Assembly: GCA_964618895.1 (NCBI GenBank) | Contig: CAZUDO010000122.1 | Span: forward strand, 6,223-70,222 | Direction: 5' to 3' | Source of the DNA: CAZUDO01 sp964618895 | GTDB taxonomy: Bacteria; Desulfobacterota; Binatia; DP-6 | Length of the DNA stretch: 64,000 bases | Shown: positions 32,385 to 42,065 of the stretch, piece after piece | Position numbering within the stretch: position 1 is the stretch's first letter | Layout: each line of letters begins with the position of its first letter | Program-made: the position numbers and the translations under genes | Notes under the pieces: model-generated | What the model was told of the DNA's origin: nothing | The model's input: the letters and a program-made list of their open reading frames with translations, nothing else | The model's database searches: none

Positions 32385-33334
32385 GCGTCGCGATCCGGGA
32401 GCTGCTCGAGACGGTGGGGCCGGCCCTCGCGCTGCGGCTGGTTTCGGGAGCGAGTGGTCTCGACCGGACGATCTTGTTGCCGCGCGTGCAGCAACCCGGG
32501 CTCGCCCTGGCGGGCTACCTGCCGCAGCTCCACCCCGACCGGCTGCAGGTGCTCGGCAACAGCGAGATATCGTATCTCGGCACACTGGACCCCGCCCGCG
32601 CCCGCGCCGCGGTCGCGGCGGTGGCCGACGCCGGCGTGGCGTGCTTCGTCGTCACCAACGGCACACCGCCACCGGCCGTGCTGACCGATCCCGCAGAAGC
32701 AGCGGACGTGACGGTGCTCGCCTCCGGGCAGCGGACGGCGGAGTTCATCCGGTGCGTTACGGCCTGGCTGGAGGAGCGGCTCGCCCCCAGCGCCGACCTG
32801 CACGGCGACCTGGTCGACCTCTACGGCCTCGGCGTGCTCATCCTCGGCAAGAGCGGCATCGGGAAGAGCGAAGCCGCCCTGGATCTGATCTCGCGGGGAC
32901 ACCGCCTGGTGGCCGACGACGTGGTGTCCGTACGACGCATCTCCCCCGCCGTGCTCCGCGGGCGCGCCGCGCAGCTTCTGGAGCACCATATGGAGATCCG
33001 GGGCCTCGGCGTGATCGATGTGGAGGCGCTGTTCGGCACCCTCGCGACCCTGGACGAGAGCCAGATCGACCTGGTCGTCGAGCTCGAGGAGTGGCCTGGT
33101 GCGCCAGACCGCCTCGGACTGGTGGAGGAGCGTACCACGCTGCTCGAGGTCGAGCTGCCCCGGGTGCGCATCCCGGTGAGTCCCGGGCGCACGATCGGGA
33201 TGCTGATCGAGACCGCGGCGCGCAACCACCTGCTGCACACGCGCGGTCGCCACAGTGCCGTCGAGTTCAGCGCTCGGCTCGACGAAGAGATTGCCCGCCG
33301 CCGGGCGGCGCGTGTCGCGAGCGGCAGCCCATGA
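32381..33334 (+). CDS. hprK: HPr kinase/phosphorylase
   Basis: Encodes 317 aa. The P-loop ILGKSGIGKSEAALDLISRGHRLVADD is in the C-terminal half. The HprK signatures MEIRGLGVIDVEALFG and VRIPVSPGRTIGMLIETAARNHLL are present. It phosphorylates and dephosphorylates HPr on serine; the target HPr gene lies 1.3 kb downstream in the same operon. Its stop overlaps the rapZ start (ATGA). Confidence 0.95.
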   Translation: MSVAIRELLETVGPALALRLVSGASGLDRTILLPRVQQPGLALAGYLPQLHPDRLQVLGNSEISYLGTLDPARARAAVAAVADAGVACFVVTNGTPPPAVLTDPAEAADVTVLASGQRTAEFIRCVTAWLEERLAPSADLHGDLVDLYGLGVLILGKSGIGKSEAALDLISRGHRLVADDVVSVRRISPAVLRGRAAQLLEHHMEIRGLGVIDVEALFGTLATLDESQIDLVVELEEWPGAPDRLGLVEERTTLLEVELPRVRIPVSPGRTIGMLIETAARNHLLHTRGRHSAVEFSARLDEEIARRRAARVASGSP

Positions 33335-34194
33335 AGGGGAGGTTGCACGTCGTCGTGGTCACCGGGCTGTCGGGCTCGGGCAAGAGTACCGCCATCCACG
33401 TGCTCGAGGACCTGGGCTTCTACTGCATCGACAACCTGCCCGTGGCCCTCATCCCGAGTCTGGTCGAGCTGTGGGAAACACGCGAGGACGTGCGGCGCGT
33501 GGCGCTCGGTATCGACGTGCGTGAGGGCCAGTTCCTGGAGGAGTTGCCGCGCGTGCTCGAGGAGCTGCGCGCGGGGGGCGTGGCGTTCGAGCTGCTCTAT
33601 CTCGAGGCCACCGAGGACGTGCTGGTGCGCCGCTTCAGCGAAACCCGCCGGCCGCATCCGGCGGCGGAAGGAGGCGTGCTTGCCGATGGGATCCAGCGCG
33701 AGCAGGAGCGCCTGCGGGGGTTGCGTGAGCGTGCCGACCGCATCGTCGACACCAGCGCCCTCACCGTGCATCAGCTGCGCGATGCGCTCCGCGACCTGAT
33801 CGATCGCCCGCCGGCCGGGACGATGACGGTCGTGTTGCAGTCCTTCGGGTACAAGTTTGGGCTCCCCACCGACGCCGACCTGGCGCTGGACTGCCGCTTC
33901 CTGCCGAACCCGTACTTCATCGACGCGCTCCGCCCGAAGACCGGCCTGGACAGCGAGGTGGCCGGGTACGTGCTCGAGCAGGCGGAGACGCAGGAGTTCC
34001 TGCGGCGGGTGGTCGATCTGCTCGACTTCGCTCTGCCCCACTACCAGCGCGAGGGGAAGAGCTATCTCACCATCGGGCTCGGATGCACCGGAGGCCGCCA
34101 TCGTTCGGTGGCGCTCGTCGAGGAGCTGAGCCGGCGTCTCGGGGCGCATGGCCATCGGGTGCTCATCCGCCACCGGGACGCGGCCCGCCCGTGA
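33331..34194 (+). CDS. rapZ: RapZ-type nucleotide-binding protein
   Basis: Encodes 287 aa. Walker A is VTGLSGSGKSTAIHVLEDLGFYCIDNLPV; the C-terminal domain has FGYKFGLPTDADL, CRFLPNPYFIDALRPKTGLD and TIGLGCTGGRHRSVALVEEL. In E. coli RapZ senses glucosamine 6-phosphate and guides RNase E to the GlmZ small RNA. In other phyla the partner RNA is unknown, and no GlmZ-like RNA was identified here. Confidence 0.95.
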   Translation: MKGRLHVVVVTGLSGSGKSTAIHVLEDLGFYCIDNLPVALIPSLVELWETREDVRRVALGIDVREGQFLEELPRVLEELRAGGVAFELLYLEATEDVLVRRFSETRRPHPAAEGGVLADGIQREQERLRGLRERADRIVDTSALTVHQLRDALRDLIDRPPAGTMTVVLQSFGYKFGLPTDADLALDCRFLPNPYFIDALRPKTGLDSEVAGYVLEQAETQEFLRRVVDLLDFALPHYQREGKSYLTIGLGCTGGRHRSVALVEELSRRLGAHGHRVLIRHRDAARP

Positions 34195-34251
34195 GCAGAC
34201 GTCGGCTCGTCGATCTTGCCGCAATGCCGGCGGGAGGGTAAGGATTTTCGC

Positions 34252-34665
34252 ATGATCGGGATCGTCGTGGCGGGACATGGGCGGGTGGCGGAGGCGATGG
34301 TCCAGACGGTCGAGGACGTGCTCGGACCCATCGAGGCGCTCGAGGCTGTAGCCACCGAGGCGCGGGACAGTGCGGAGACCATCCACGACGCGATCGCTGC
34401 GGCCGTGGCACGGGTCGATCGCGGACAGGGGGTCATCATCCTGACCGACATGCTCGGCGACACCGCCACCAATCAGAGCCTGGTGCTCGCGCGCCAGCTC
34501 GGCGTGGAGGTCGTGGCGGGCCTCAACATGCCCATCCTGATCAAGCTCACCAGCGCGCGTCATGAGATGGATGCGCACACGCTGGCGGGATTCATCCAGC
34601 GCTACGGGCAGGAGCACATCTTCTGGGCCACCGAACCGCCCGCGATCCGTCGCCAGGCGCGCTGA
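34252..34665 (+). CDS. mannose-type PTS EIIA domain protein
   Basis: Encodes 137 aa. The start at 34252 is at MIGIVVAGHGRVAEAM, with the phosphorylatable His in AGHG at about residue 9. The blocks VIILTDMLGDTATNQSLVLA and GLNMPILIKL match EIIA-Man. No EIIB, EIIC or EIID is linked, so it is more likely a regulatory phospho-acceptor than part of a sugar permease. It is followed 5 nt later by HPr. Confidence 0.9.
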   Translation: MIGIVVAGHGRVAEAMVQTVEDVLGPIEALEAVATEARDSAETIHDAIAAAVARVDRGQGVIILTDMLGDTATNQSLVLARQLGVEVVAGLNMPILIKLTSARHEMDAHTLAGFIQRYGQEHIFWATEPPAIRRQAR

Positions 34666-34670
34666 GCGGC

Positions 34671-34973
34671 ATGGGCACGCCTCCCGCGGACGAACAGCGC
34701 GCGTCCCTCGAGGTTCGCAACAAGAAGGGATTGCATGCCCGCCCGGCGGGGCTTCTGGTGGAGACCGTGAAGCGCTTCGACGCCGAGGTGACTTTGGTCA
34801 AAGATGGGCACACGGTGAACGGTGCCAGCATCATGGGCGTCATGATGCTCGCCGCAGAGCAGGGGAGCGAGGTCGAGGTCGTGACCTCCGGACCCCAGGC
34901 GATCGAGGTCCTGGCCGCCCTGCGGGCCCTGTTCGAGGCCGGCTTCCACGAGCGCGAGGACGAGGCCAAGTAG
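34671..34973 (+). CDS. HPr phosphocarrier protein
   Basis: Encodes 100 aa. The His phosphorylation site is in NKKGLHARPAGLLVETV and the HprK-target Ser in VNGASIMGVMML, so both regulatory sites are intact. It would accept phosphate from enzyme I (not found in this window) and be serine-phosphorylated by the upstream HprK. It is the last gene of the long operon that begins at kdsB. Confidence 0.94.
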   Translation: MGTPPADEQRASLEVRNKKGLHARPAGLLVETVKRFDAEVTLVKDGHTVNGASIMGVMMLAAEQGSEVEVVTSGPQAIEVLAALRALFEAGFHEREDEAK

Positions 34974-35051
34974 GTCGCAGCAGGCTGCGATCGGGTTCGT
35001 GCGGCGCTCCGGCGCGCCGCCACCGGGGTGGTTCCGGGCGCGTGGCGGCCC

Positions 35052-35081
35052 TTGCCCGCGGAAAGCGGCATCGGCTATACC
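35052..35081 (+). promoter_or_regulatory. predicted metK promoter
   Basis: TTGCCC at 35052-35057, 18-nt spacer, TATACC at 35076-35081, leaving a leader of about 75 nt that ends with GAGGAGG. No known SAM riboswitch pattern was recognised between 34974 and 35160. Confidence 0.5.
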
Positions 35082-35160
35082 GCCGCCCGGACGGCACTCC
35101 CCCCCATCGTCCGGCCCTGCTGCACCACGCCCCAGGGAGTCTCGAGGAGGTTCGCGCGCG

Positions 35161-36339
35161 ATGCTCAAGGACTACGTGTTCACGTCGGAATCGGTCAACG
35201 ATGGCCACCCGGACAAGGTCTGCGATCAGATATCGGACGCCATCCTGGATGCGCTCCTGGCGGGGGATCCCGACAGCCGTGTGGCCTGCGAGTCGCTCAT
35301 CAAGACGGGCCTGGTGGTGGTGGCGGGGGAGATCACGAGCCGGACGAAGGTCGAGTTCGGCGACATCGCCAAGGAGGTGATCCGCGACATCGGCTACACC
35401 ACGCCGGAAAGCGGCTTCAACTGCGACAGCTGCGCCGTCGTGACCGCGGTCGAGCGCCAGTCCCCCGACATCTCGCAGGGCGTGACCGCCGGCGAGGGGC
35501 TGTTCAAGGAGCAGGGCGCCGGCGACCAGGGCATGATGTTCGGCTTCGCCTGCGACGAGACCAAGGAGTACATGCCGTTCGCCATCTACACCGCGCACCG
35601 CATCGGGCAGCGTCTGGGCGAGGCGCGGCGGTCCGGCCTCCTGCCGTTCCTCCGCCCCGACGGCAAGTGCCAGGTGACGGTCGAGTACCGCGACGGCAAG
35701 GCCGTCCGTGCCGACACGGTGGTGGTCTCCTCGCAGCACGAGCCCGACGTCGCGCACGCGACGTTGAAAGAGGCGATCATCGAAGAGGTGGTGAAGAAGG
35801 TCGTGCCGCCGGAGTTCCTCGACAAGCACACCGTTTACTACATCAACCCGACCGGCCGTTTCGTCGAGGGGGGGCCGAAGGGCGATTGCGGCCTCACCGG
35901 TCGCAAGATCATCGTCGACACCTACGGGGGCTACGGGCGGCACGGCGGCGGCGCGTTCAGCGGCAAGGACCCGAGCAAGGTCGACCGGAGCGCGGCGTAC
36001 ATGGCGCGCTACATCGCCAAGAACATCGTCGCTGCCGAGCTGGCCGGGCGGTGCGAGGTGCAGCTCGCGTACGCCATCGGCGTGGCCGACCCGGTGTCGG
36101 TGCTGGTCGACACCTTCGACACCGGCAAGGTGCCGGACGAGAAGATCGCCAAGATCGTGCGCGACGTGTTCGAGCTGAAGCCCGCCGGGATCATCAAGAC
36201 CCTCGCCTTGAAGCAGCCGATCTACCGCCGCACCGCGTCGTACGGGCATTTCGGGCGGGTGCCGGACGGGCCGTACTTCAGCTGGGAGCGGACGGACCGG
36301 GTCGGGGACCTGCGCTCGGCTGCGGGGCTCGGGCGCTGA
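35161..36339 (+). CDS. metK: S-adenosylmethionine synthetase
   Basis: Encodes 392 aa after a GAGGAGG ribosome-binding site. It has VFTSESVNDGHPDKVCDQISDAILD, ACESLIKTGLVVVAGEI, GAGDQGMMFGFACDE, NPTGRFVEGGPKGDCGLTGRKIIVDTYGG and GGGAFSGKDPSKVDRSAAYMAR, all family signatures. It makes SAM from methionine and ATP, the substrate of the methyl cycle completed by ahcY downstream. Confidence 0.97.
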   Translation: MLKDYVFTSESVNDGHPDKVCDQISDAILDALLAGDPDSRVACESLIKTGLVVVAGEITSRTKVEFGDIAKEVIRDIGYTTPESGFNCDSCAVVTAVERQSPDISQGVTAGEGLFKEQGAGDQGMMFGFACDETKEYMPFAIYTAHRIGQRLGEARRSGLLPFLRPDGKCQVTVEYRDGKAVRADTVVVSSQHEPDVAHATLKEAIIEEVVKKVVPPEFLDKHTVYYINPTGRFVEGGPKGDCGLTGRKIIVDTYGGYGRHGGGAFSGKDPSKVDRSAAYMARYIAKNIVAAELAGRCEVQLAYAIGVADPVSVLVDTFDTGKVPDEKIAKIVRDVFELKPAGIIKTLALKQPIYRRTASYGHFGRVPDGPYFSWERTDRVGDLRSAAGLGR

Positions 36340-36366
36340 GGGGGTCCGGCGTCGGAGCGGCAGTCC

Positions 36367-36477
36367 GCGGGCGCCGGGCGTCGGCTCCGCTTCGGCTCTC
36401 GCCGGGCGGGGCGTCCGGGGCTCGATCGCGGCGGGCGGTCCGGCTCGAGAGGCGCTCCGCCGACGCCCGGCGCCCGC
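36367..36477. repeat. long inverted repeat between metK and ahcY
   Basis: A perfect 19-bp arm at 36367-36385 pairs with 36459-36477, with weaker pairing inside. The very GC-rich structure would form a long hairpin in RNA. It may end metK transcription before the separate ahcY promoter. No T-tract follows. Confidence 0.6.
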
Positions 36478-36527
36478 AACGCTCGATGCGGCGTCTGATC
36501 CCCGGCAGTCCGAGATCCGCGGCTGGC

Positions 36528-36555
36528 TTGACGTGGGGCTTTTGGTTGGTGTAAC
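36528..36555 (+). promoter_or_regulatory. predicted ahcY promoter
   Basis: TTGACG at 36528-36533, 16-nt spacer, TGTAAC at 36550-36555. The leader is about 50 nt and ends with CGGAGG before the ATG at 36613. Confidence 0.45.
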
Positions 36556-36612
36556 GCTTCATCCGGATCAACGGATGACTCTGCTCTTCCAACCCCCACG
36601 GAGGTTCTGCCG

Positions 36613-38097
<1,485 letters not shown>

Positions 38098-39255
38098 CTA
38101 GACGAAGGTCGCCGCCACCGTGTCGGCGAACCGCAGCCCCGTCGACGTGAGGCGCAGGCGCGCGCCGGCCTCTTCGACGAGCCCGTCGGCGAGCAGCGTC
38201 TGCACGTGCGGGAACGCGTCGTCGAGCCGCACGCCGAACCGTCGCCGGAACGCGTCCAGATCCACGCCTGCCGTCTGGCGCAGGCCGCAGAACGAGAACT
38301 CGGCGCGTGCCTCGGCCTCGGACAGGGGCTCTTCGCTGGCCACCGCGGTGCCGCGCGTCCGGATGGTGGCGAGGTAACGCTCGGGTATGCGCTCGTTGAT
38401 CCACCGCCGCCCGGGAGCGGGCAGGCTCGTGAACGAGTGCGCGCCGGTGCCGATGCCGAGGTAGTCGGACCCGTCCCAGTAGGAGAGGTTGTGCTGCGCG
38501 GCCCAGCCCGGACGGGCCCAGCTGGAGATCTCGTAGCGCTCGTAGCCCGCATCGGCCAGGCGATGCGCCGTCGCCTCGGCCATCGCGGCCTCGTCGTCCT
38601 CCGGCACCGCGACGATGCGCCCCGCGCTGCGCCACCGGTGGAACGGCGTGCCCTCCTCGTAGGTGAGGCTGTAGGCCGACACGTGCGTGGGCGCGAGCGC
38701 GATGGCGGCGGCGAGGTCCTGCTCCCAGTCGGCGAGCGATGCGCCGGGAACGGCGAAGATGAGGTCCAGGCTGACGTTCTCGAATCCCGCGGCGCGAGCC
38801 GCGTCGACCGCGGCGGAGATGTCCTCCGGCGCATGGTCGCGGCCGAGGGTGCGGAGGTGGGCGGCGTGGAACGACTGCGCGCCCAGGGAAAGCCGGTTGA
38901 CGCCGGCTGCCCGGTATCCCGCGAGACTGGCGCGTGAGAGCGTGCCCGGGTTGGCCTCGAGCGTCACTTCCGCGCCGGCGCCGATGCCGAAGCAGCGCGT
39001 GGTTTCGGCCAGGAGGGAGGCGAGGGCGCCGGGCGAGAACAGCGACGGCGTGCCGCCCCCCAGGAACACGCTCTTCGCCGCGCGCCGTGCGAACGGTCCC
39101 TCGGTGGCGCGCGCGCGCAGCTCACGCCGGAGGCCGGCCACGTACGCGGTCTCGGGCGGGGACGAGGTCGCGTAGACGGTGAAGTCGCAGTACGGACACA
39201 CGTGCCGGCACCACGGGATGTGTACGTAGAGCGCGAACGGGTGCATCCCGGTCAC
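38098..39255 (-). CDS. hemW: HemW-like radical SAM heme chaperone
   Basis: Encodes 385 aa. The start overlaps the lexA stop (ATGA). The radical SAM motif with HemW spacing is HIPWCRHVCPYCDF (C-x3-C-x2-C). Further blocks are FLGGGTPSLFSPGALASLL, EANPGTLS, GVNRLSLGAQSFHAAHLRTLGR and WDGSDYLGIGTGAHSF. HemW delivers heme to respiratory proteins. The extra Cys that separates HemN from HemW is absent, supporting HemW. Confidence 0.92.
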   Translation of the reverse strand: MTGMHPFALYVHIPWCRHVCPYCDFTVYATSSPPETAYVAGLRRELRARATEGPFARRAAKSVFLGGGTPSLFSPGALASLLAETTRCFGIGAGAEVTLEANPGTLSRASLAGYRAAGVNRLSLGAQSFHAAHLRTLGRDHAPEDISAAVDAARAAGFENVSLDLIFAVPGASLADWEQDLAAAIALAPTHVSAYSLTYEEGTPFHRWRSAGRIVAVPEDDEAAMAEATAHRLADAGYERYEISSWARPGWAAQHNLSYWDGSDYLGIGTGAHSFTSLPAPGRRWINERIPERYLATIRTRGTAVASEEPLSEAEARAEFSFCGLRQTAGVDLDAFRRRFGVRLDDAFPHVQTLLADGLVEEAGARLRLTSTGLRFADTVAATFV

Positions 39256-39848
39256 CGGTAGCGCCGCACGACGGCGATCACACGCCCGCGCACCTGCACG
39301 TCTTCCCCGCGTACGACGATCGGTCGCACGCGCGCGTTGGCCGGCACGAGGCGCACACGGCCGCGCTCGCGATAGAGCTTCTTCACCGTGGCCTCGCCGC
39401 GCACCAGTGCCACCACCGTGGCGCCGTTCTCGGTACTCGCCTGCGCGGCGACGATGATCAGGTCGCCGTCGAGGATGCCGTCGTCGACCATCGAGTCACC
39501 ACGTACGCGGAGCGCGAAGGTCTCGCCGCGCCCGAGCAGCTCCTCGGGTAGCGTAACCGTCTCTGCGGCTTCGATTGCCTCGATCGGGGCCCCGGCTGCG
39601 ACCTGCCCGAGGAGCGGGACCGCTACCACCCTGGTGGTGGCGGGGGTGACCAGCTCGAGCGCGCGGCTCCGGTGCGCGAGACGGCGCACCAAGCCCTTCT
39701 GCTCCAGGTTGCGGAGATGCTTATGCACCGTGGCGAGTGAGGTGAGGCCGAAGCGACGGCGGATCTCGTCCAGAGTGGGAGCGTATCCGTGCCCGTCGAT
39801 GTGGCTGCGCAGATAGTCGAGCAGCTCCTTCTGCCGTCGGGTGACCAT
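39252..39848 (-). CDS. lexA: LexA repressor
   Basis: Encodes 198 aa. The N-terminal winged helix-turn-helix (YAPTLDEIRRRFGLTSLATVHKHLRNLEQKG) is followed by the Ala-Gly self-cleavage site in LGQVAAGAPIEA. The Ser/Lys dyad is in RVRGDSMVDDGILDGD and GEATVKKLYRE. It represses SOS genes until RecA filaments trigger autocleavage. I could not find a canonical LexA box upstream of it or of recA in this window. It is co-transcribed with hemW. Confidence 0.95.
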   Translation of the reverse strand: MVTRRQKELLDYLRSHIDGHGYAPTLDEIRRRFGLTSLATVHKHLRNLEQKGLVRRLAHRSRALELVTPATTRVVAVPLLGQVAAGAPIEAIEAAETVTLPEELLGRGETFALRVRGDSMVDDGILDGDLIIVAAQASTENGATVVALVRGEATVKKLYRERGRVRLVPANARVRPIVVRGEDVQVRGRVIAVVRRYR

Positions 39849-39859
39849 CCGGGCAATGT

Positions 39860-39888
39860 ACCGTAGGCGAAGGAAGGGCGAGCCGCAA
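39860..39888 (-). promoter_or_regulatory. predicted lexA promoter
   Basis: On the minus strand: TTGCGG (39888-39883), 17-nt spacer, TACGGT (39865-39860), 11 nt from the lexA ATG. The predicted leader is only a few nucleotides, and no Shine-Dalgarno is visible. Confidence 0.45.
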
Positions 39889-39909
39889 CGGCGGGGTCCG
39901 ACACGGTGG

Positions 39910-39939
39910 TTGCGAGCGAACGATACGGGCGGCTAAGCT
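39910..39939 (+). promoter_or_regulatory. predicted promoter, leaderless architecture
   Basis: TTGCGA at 39910-39915, 18-nt spacer, TAAGCT at 39934-39939, then 6 nt to the ATG at 39946. It is divergent from the lexA promoter with about 20 bp between the two -35 elements. Confidence 0.4.
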
Positions 39940-39945
39940 CGGAGC

Positions 39946-40785
39946 ATGGGCGACCGGTGGATGGCCGCGTTGTTCGTGGCGGCGATCGGGACTGTTCTCG
40001 CCGTCGGGCCGGATCTCGCCCGGGGGCAGGACGGTGCGGTGCCGACGGCGGAGGGCGCCCGGCCAGACAGTGCGCCGCCGGGACGGGTGGTTGCCTACGC
40101 CCACGACACGCTCTCGGTGCGCTTGAGCAATGTCCCGGTCGAGGAGGTGCTCGACGACGTCGCGCGGCAGACCGGTGCCGAGATCCGCGGCAGCGTGGCG
40201 CACCCGCGCTCGGTCAGCGCCGAGTTCGATGCCCTGCCGCTGCCGGAAGCGCTCCATCGCTTGCTCGGCGACGAGAATTTCACCCTCGTCTACGGCGAGG
40301 GGGACCGGCTCCGCGCCATCAAGCTGCTCGGCGGTCCGCAGGTCCAGGGAGCCTCGACGGCCAGGGCGCCGGGGGCTCCCGTGCCCGCTGCGCCGGCGAA
40401 GCCCGCCGCCAGTCTCCCGATCCTGCTCGGCCTCGTCAACGCGCATCCCCCCGTCCAGGTGAGTGGCCGCCTCGCCCAGGTGCTCGGTTCGAGCACCGCC
40501 ACCCTGTCGCAGGTCCTCCAGATGGGCATCCAGCACGAGGACGCCGTCGTGCGCGGAGAGGCCGTGCGCGCCGGGCTGCAGGTGCTCGAGACCGATGCCC
40601 ACCTGCGCACCTCGTTCATGAGCACACTCAACGGCATCGACGACGCCGATCTCGCCCGCTACGTCCGCGGCATGGCGGGCCCGCGGGCAGAGGAGACCAT
40701 CCTGCAGATCATGACCCAGTCCCGGGGCAGCGATTTTCGTATCAAGGCGTCCGGCATCCTGCAGCAGCTGCGGACGGGCGGATAG
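39946..40785 (+). CDS. secreted protein with secretin/TonB short N-terminal (STN)-like domain
   Basis: Encodes 279 aa. A signal peptide (MAALFVAAIGTVLAVGPDLARG) precedes a domain of about 70 aa: LSVRLSNVPVEEVLDDVARQTGAEI, VSAEFDALPLPEALHRLLGDENFTLVY. This matches the STN fold of secretins and TonB-dependent receptors. An Ala/Pro linker leads to a helical C-terminal half (EEDAVVRGEAVRAGLQVLE-type repeats) that may be HEAT-like. No secretin channel domain follows. The function is unknown; a periplasmic adaptor is plausible. Confidence 0.65.
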   Translation: MGDRWMAALFVAAIGTVLAVGPDLARGQDGAVPTAEGARPDSAPPGRVVAYAHDTLSVRLSNVPVEEVLDDVARQTGAEIRGSVAHPRSVSAEFDALPLPEALHRLLGDENFTLVYGEGDRLRAIKLLGGPQVQGASTARAPGAPVPAAPAKPAASLPILLGLVNAHPPVQVSGRLAQVLGSSTATLSQVLQMGIQHEDAVVRGEAVRAGLQVLETDAHLRTSFMSTLNGIDDADLARYVRGMAGPRAEETILQIMTQSRGSDFRIKASGILQQLRTGG

Positions 40786-40789
40786 CGCG

Positions 40790-41040
40790 CGACCCGAGAC
40801 CCTGTCTCGGGTCGGAGCGAGGGTGGAGCGCGCGGGAGAAGGCGAAGGCCGTGCCGCGGCCGGCAAAGCCGGCGCGGCAATGGTGGCGGAGGGTGAGCCT
40901 CGCGCGGATGTCGTAAGACGTTCTTCCGACAGCCTCGGCAGGGAGACGTTTGCCGCGCCGGCTTTGCCGGCCGCGGCACGGCATCCGCCTTCTCTCCCGC
41001 GCGCCAACTCCACCCCGACCCGAGACAAGGTCCCGGGTCG
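40790..41040. repeat. palindrome-bounded intergenic element, copy 2
   Basis: The left hairpin CGACCCGAGAC-CCT-GTCTCGGGTCG is at 40790-40814. The right hairpin CGACCCGAGAC-AAG-GTCCCGGGTCG is at 41016-41040 with one mismatch. Inside, a perfect 32-bp inverted repeat (40848-40879 with 40951-40982) extends imperfectly toward the ends, making the whole 251 bp a near palindrome. The core ATTGCCGCGCCGGCTTTGC is shared with the copy at 2686-2893. It lies between the convergent ends of the STN-like gene and mltG. Confidence 0.8.
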
Positions 41041-41045
41041 ATTTG

Positions 41046-42065
41046 TTAGCGCCCGCCGCGCTGGAAGCGCGCGACGGCGGCGTTGTGGGCGGCGAGCGTG
41101 TCGGAGAACTCGTGCGATCCGTCACCGCGGGCGACGAAGTAGAGGAAGTCGACCGGCGCCGGGTCGATGGCCGCCGCCAGCGCGGCGCGGCCCGGATTGG
41201 CGATCGGTGCCGGGGGCAGGCCGGGGATGGTGTACGTGTTGAAGGGGGTGGGATGGCGTAGATCGGCGCGCGAGAGACTCCGGCTGTGGCCCGGGCTTCC
41301 CTGGTCGCGGCCGTAAATGACGGTGGGGTCCGACTGCAGCGGCATGCCGCGCCGCAGGCGATTCACGAACACCGCCGCGACCCACCGGCGCTCCTCGGGG
41401 CGTGCGGCCTCTTCCTCGATCAGCGACGCCAGCGTGACCGCCTGGTGCTCGTTCAGGCCGAGCCCGGTGGCCCCGCGCGTGAAATCCGCGCCGGTCATCT
41501 CGCGGAAGCGCTTGATCATCGCGATCAGGATGCGCTCCTGCGAGATGGCGAGCGGAAAGGCGTACGTGTCGGGGAACAGGTATCCCTCGGTGCCCTCCGG
41601 CGGGAGATCTTGTGCCGCCAGAAAGGCGGGGTCGTCGAGGAGACAGAAGAAGCTTTCCTCGGAGCCGAAGCCGCTCGCCGCGAGGAGGCTCACGACCTGC
41701 CGTACCGTGAAGCCTTCGGGAATGGTGACCGCATGGACGGGATCCGGCGGTCCGCCGAGGCGCTCGAGGAGTTCGAGCGGGGAGAGCGACGTAGTGAGCA
41801 GGTACTCTCCCCAATGCACGTTGCGATCCTTGTCCGTGAGGCGCGCCCACACGACGAGAGGCAGCGGATGACGGAGCACGCCCTGGCGCTGCAGGTCGGT
41901 GGCGATCTCGGCGAAGCGTTCGCCCTCCGTCACGGTCACGGTGACGGGCCCGGGCAGGGCCGGGCCGGGACGCTGCAGAAGGTACGCACCGCCGGCCACG
42001 GCTCCCACGGCGGCCACGACCACCAGCGCGCCGGTCGCCAGGAGGAGGCGCAGGGGGCGGCTCAC
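41046..42065 (-). CDS. mltG: endolytic murein transglycosylase
   Basis: Encodes 339 aa. One N-terminal membrane helix (LLLATGALVVVAAVGAVAGGAYLL) anchors the YceG/MltG domain. It has VTEGERFAEIATDLQRQGV, VTIPEGFTVRQVVSLLA, EGYLFPDTYAFP and the catalytic Glu region LASLIEEEAARPEERRWVAAVFVNRL. The C-terminal block YNTY is replaced by FNTYTIPGLPPAPIANPG. It cuts nascent glycan strands. It overlaps ruvX by 4 nt, a common pairing. Confidence 0.94.
   Translation of the reverse strand: MSRPLRLLLATGALVVVAAVGAVAGGAYLLQRPGPALPGPVTVTVTEGERFAEIATDLQRQGVLRHPLPLVVWARLTDKDRNVHWGEYLLTTSLSPLELLERLGGPPDPVHAVTIPEGFTVRQVVSLLAASGFGSEESFFCLLDDPAFLAAQDLPPEGTEGYLFPDTYAFPLAISQERILIAMIKRFREMTGADFTRGATGLGLNEHQAVTLASLIEEEAARPEERRWVAAVFVNRLRRGMPLQSDPTVIYGRDQGSPGHSRSLSRADLRHPTPFNTYTIPGLPPAPIANPGRAALAAAIDPAPVDFLYFVARGDGSHEFSDTLAAHNAAVARFQRGGR

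Noticed and set aside
34974..35160. Possible SAM riboswitch upstream of metK
   Set aside because: No match by eye to SAM-I, SAM-II or SAM/SAH consensus; only a promoter-like pair was supportable.
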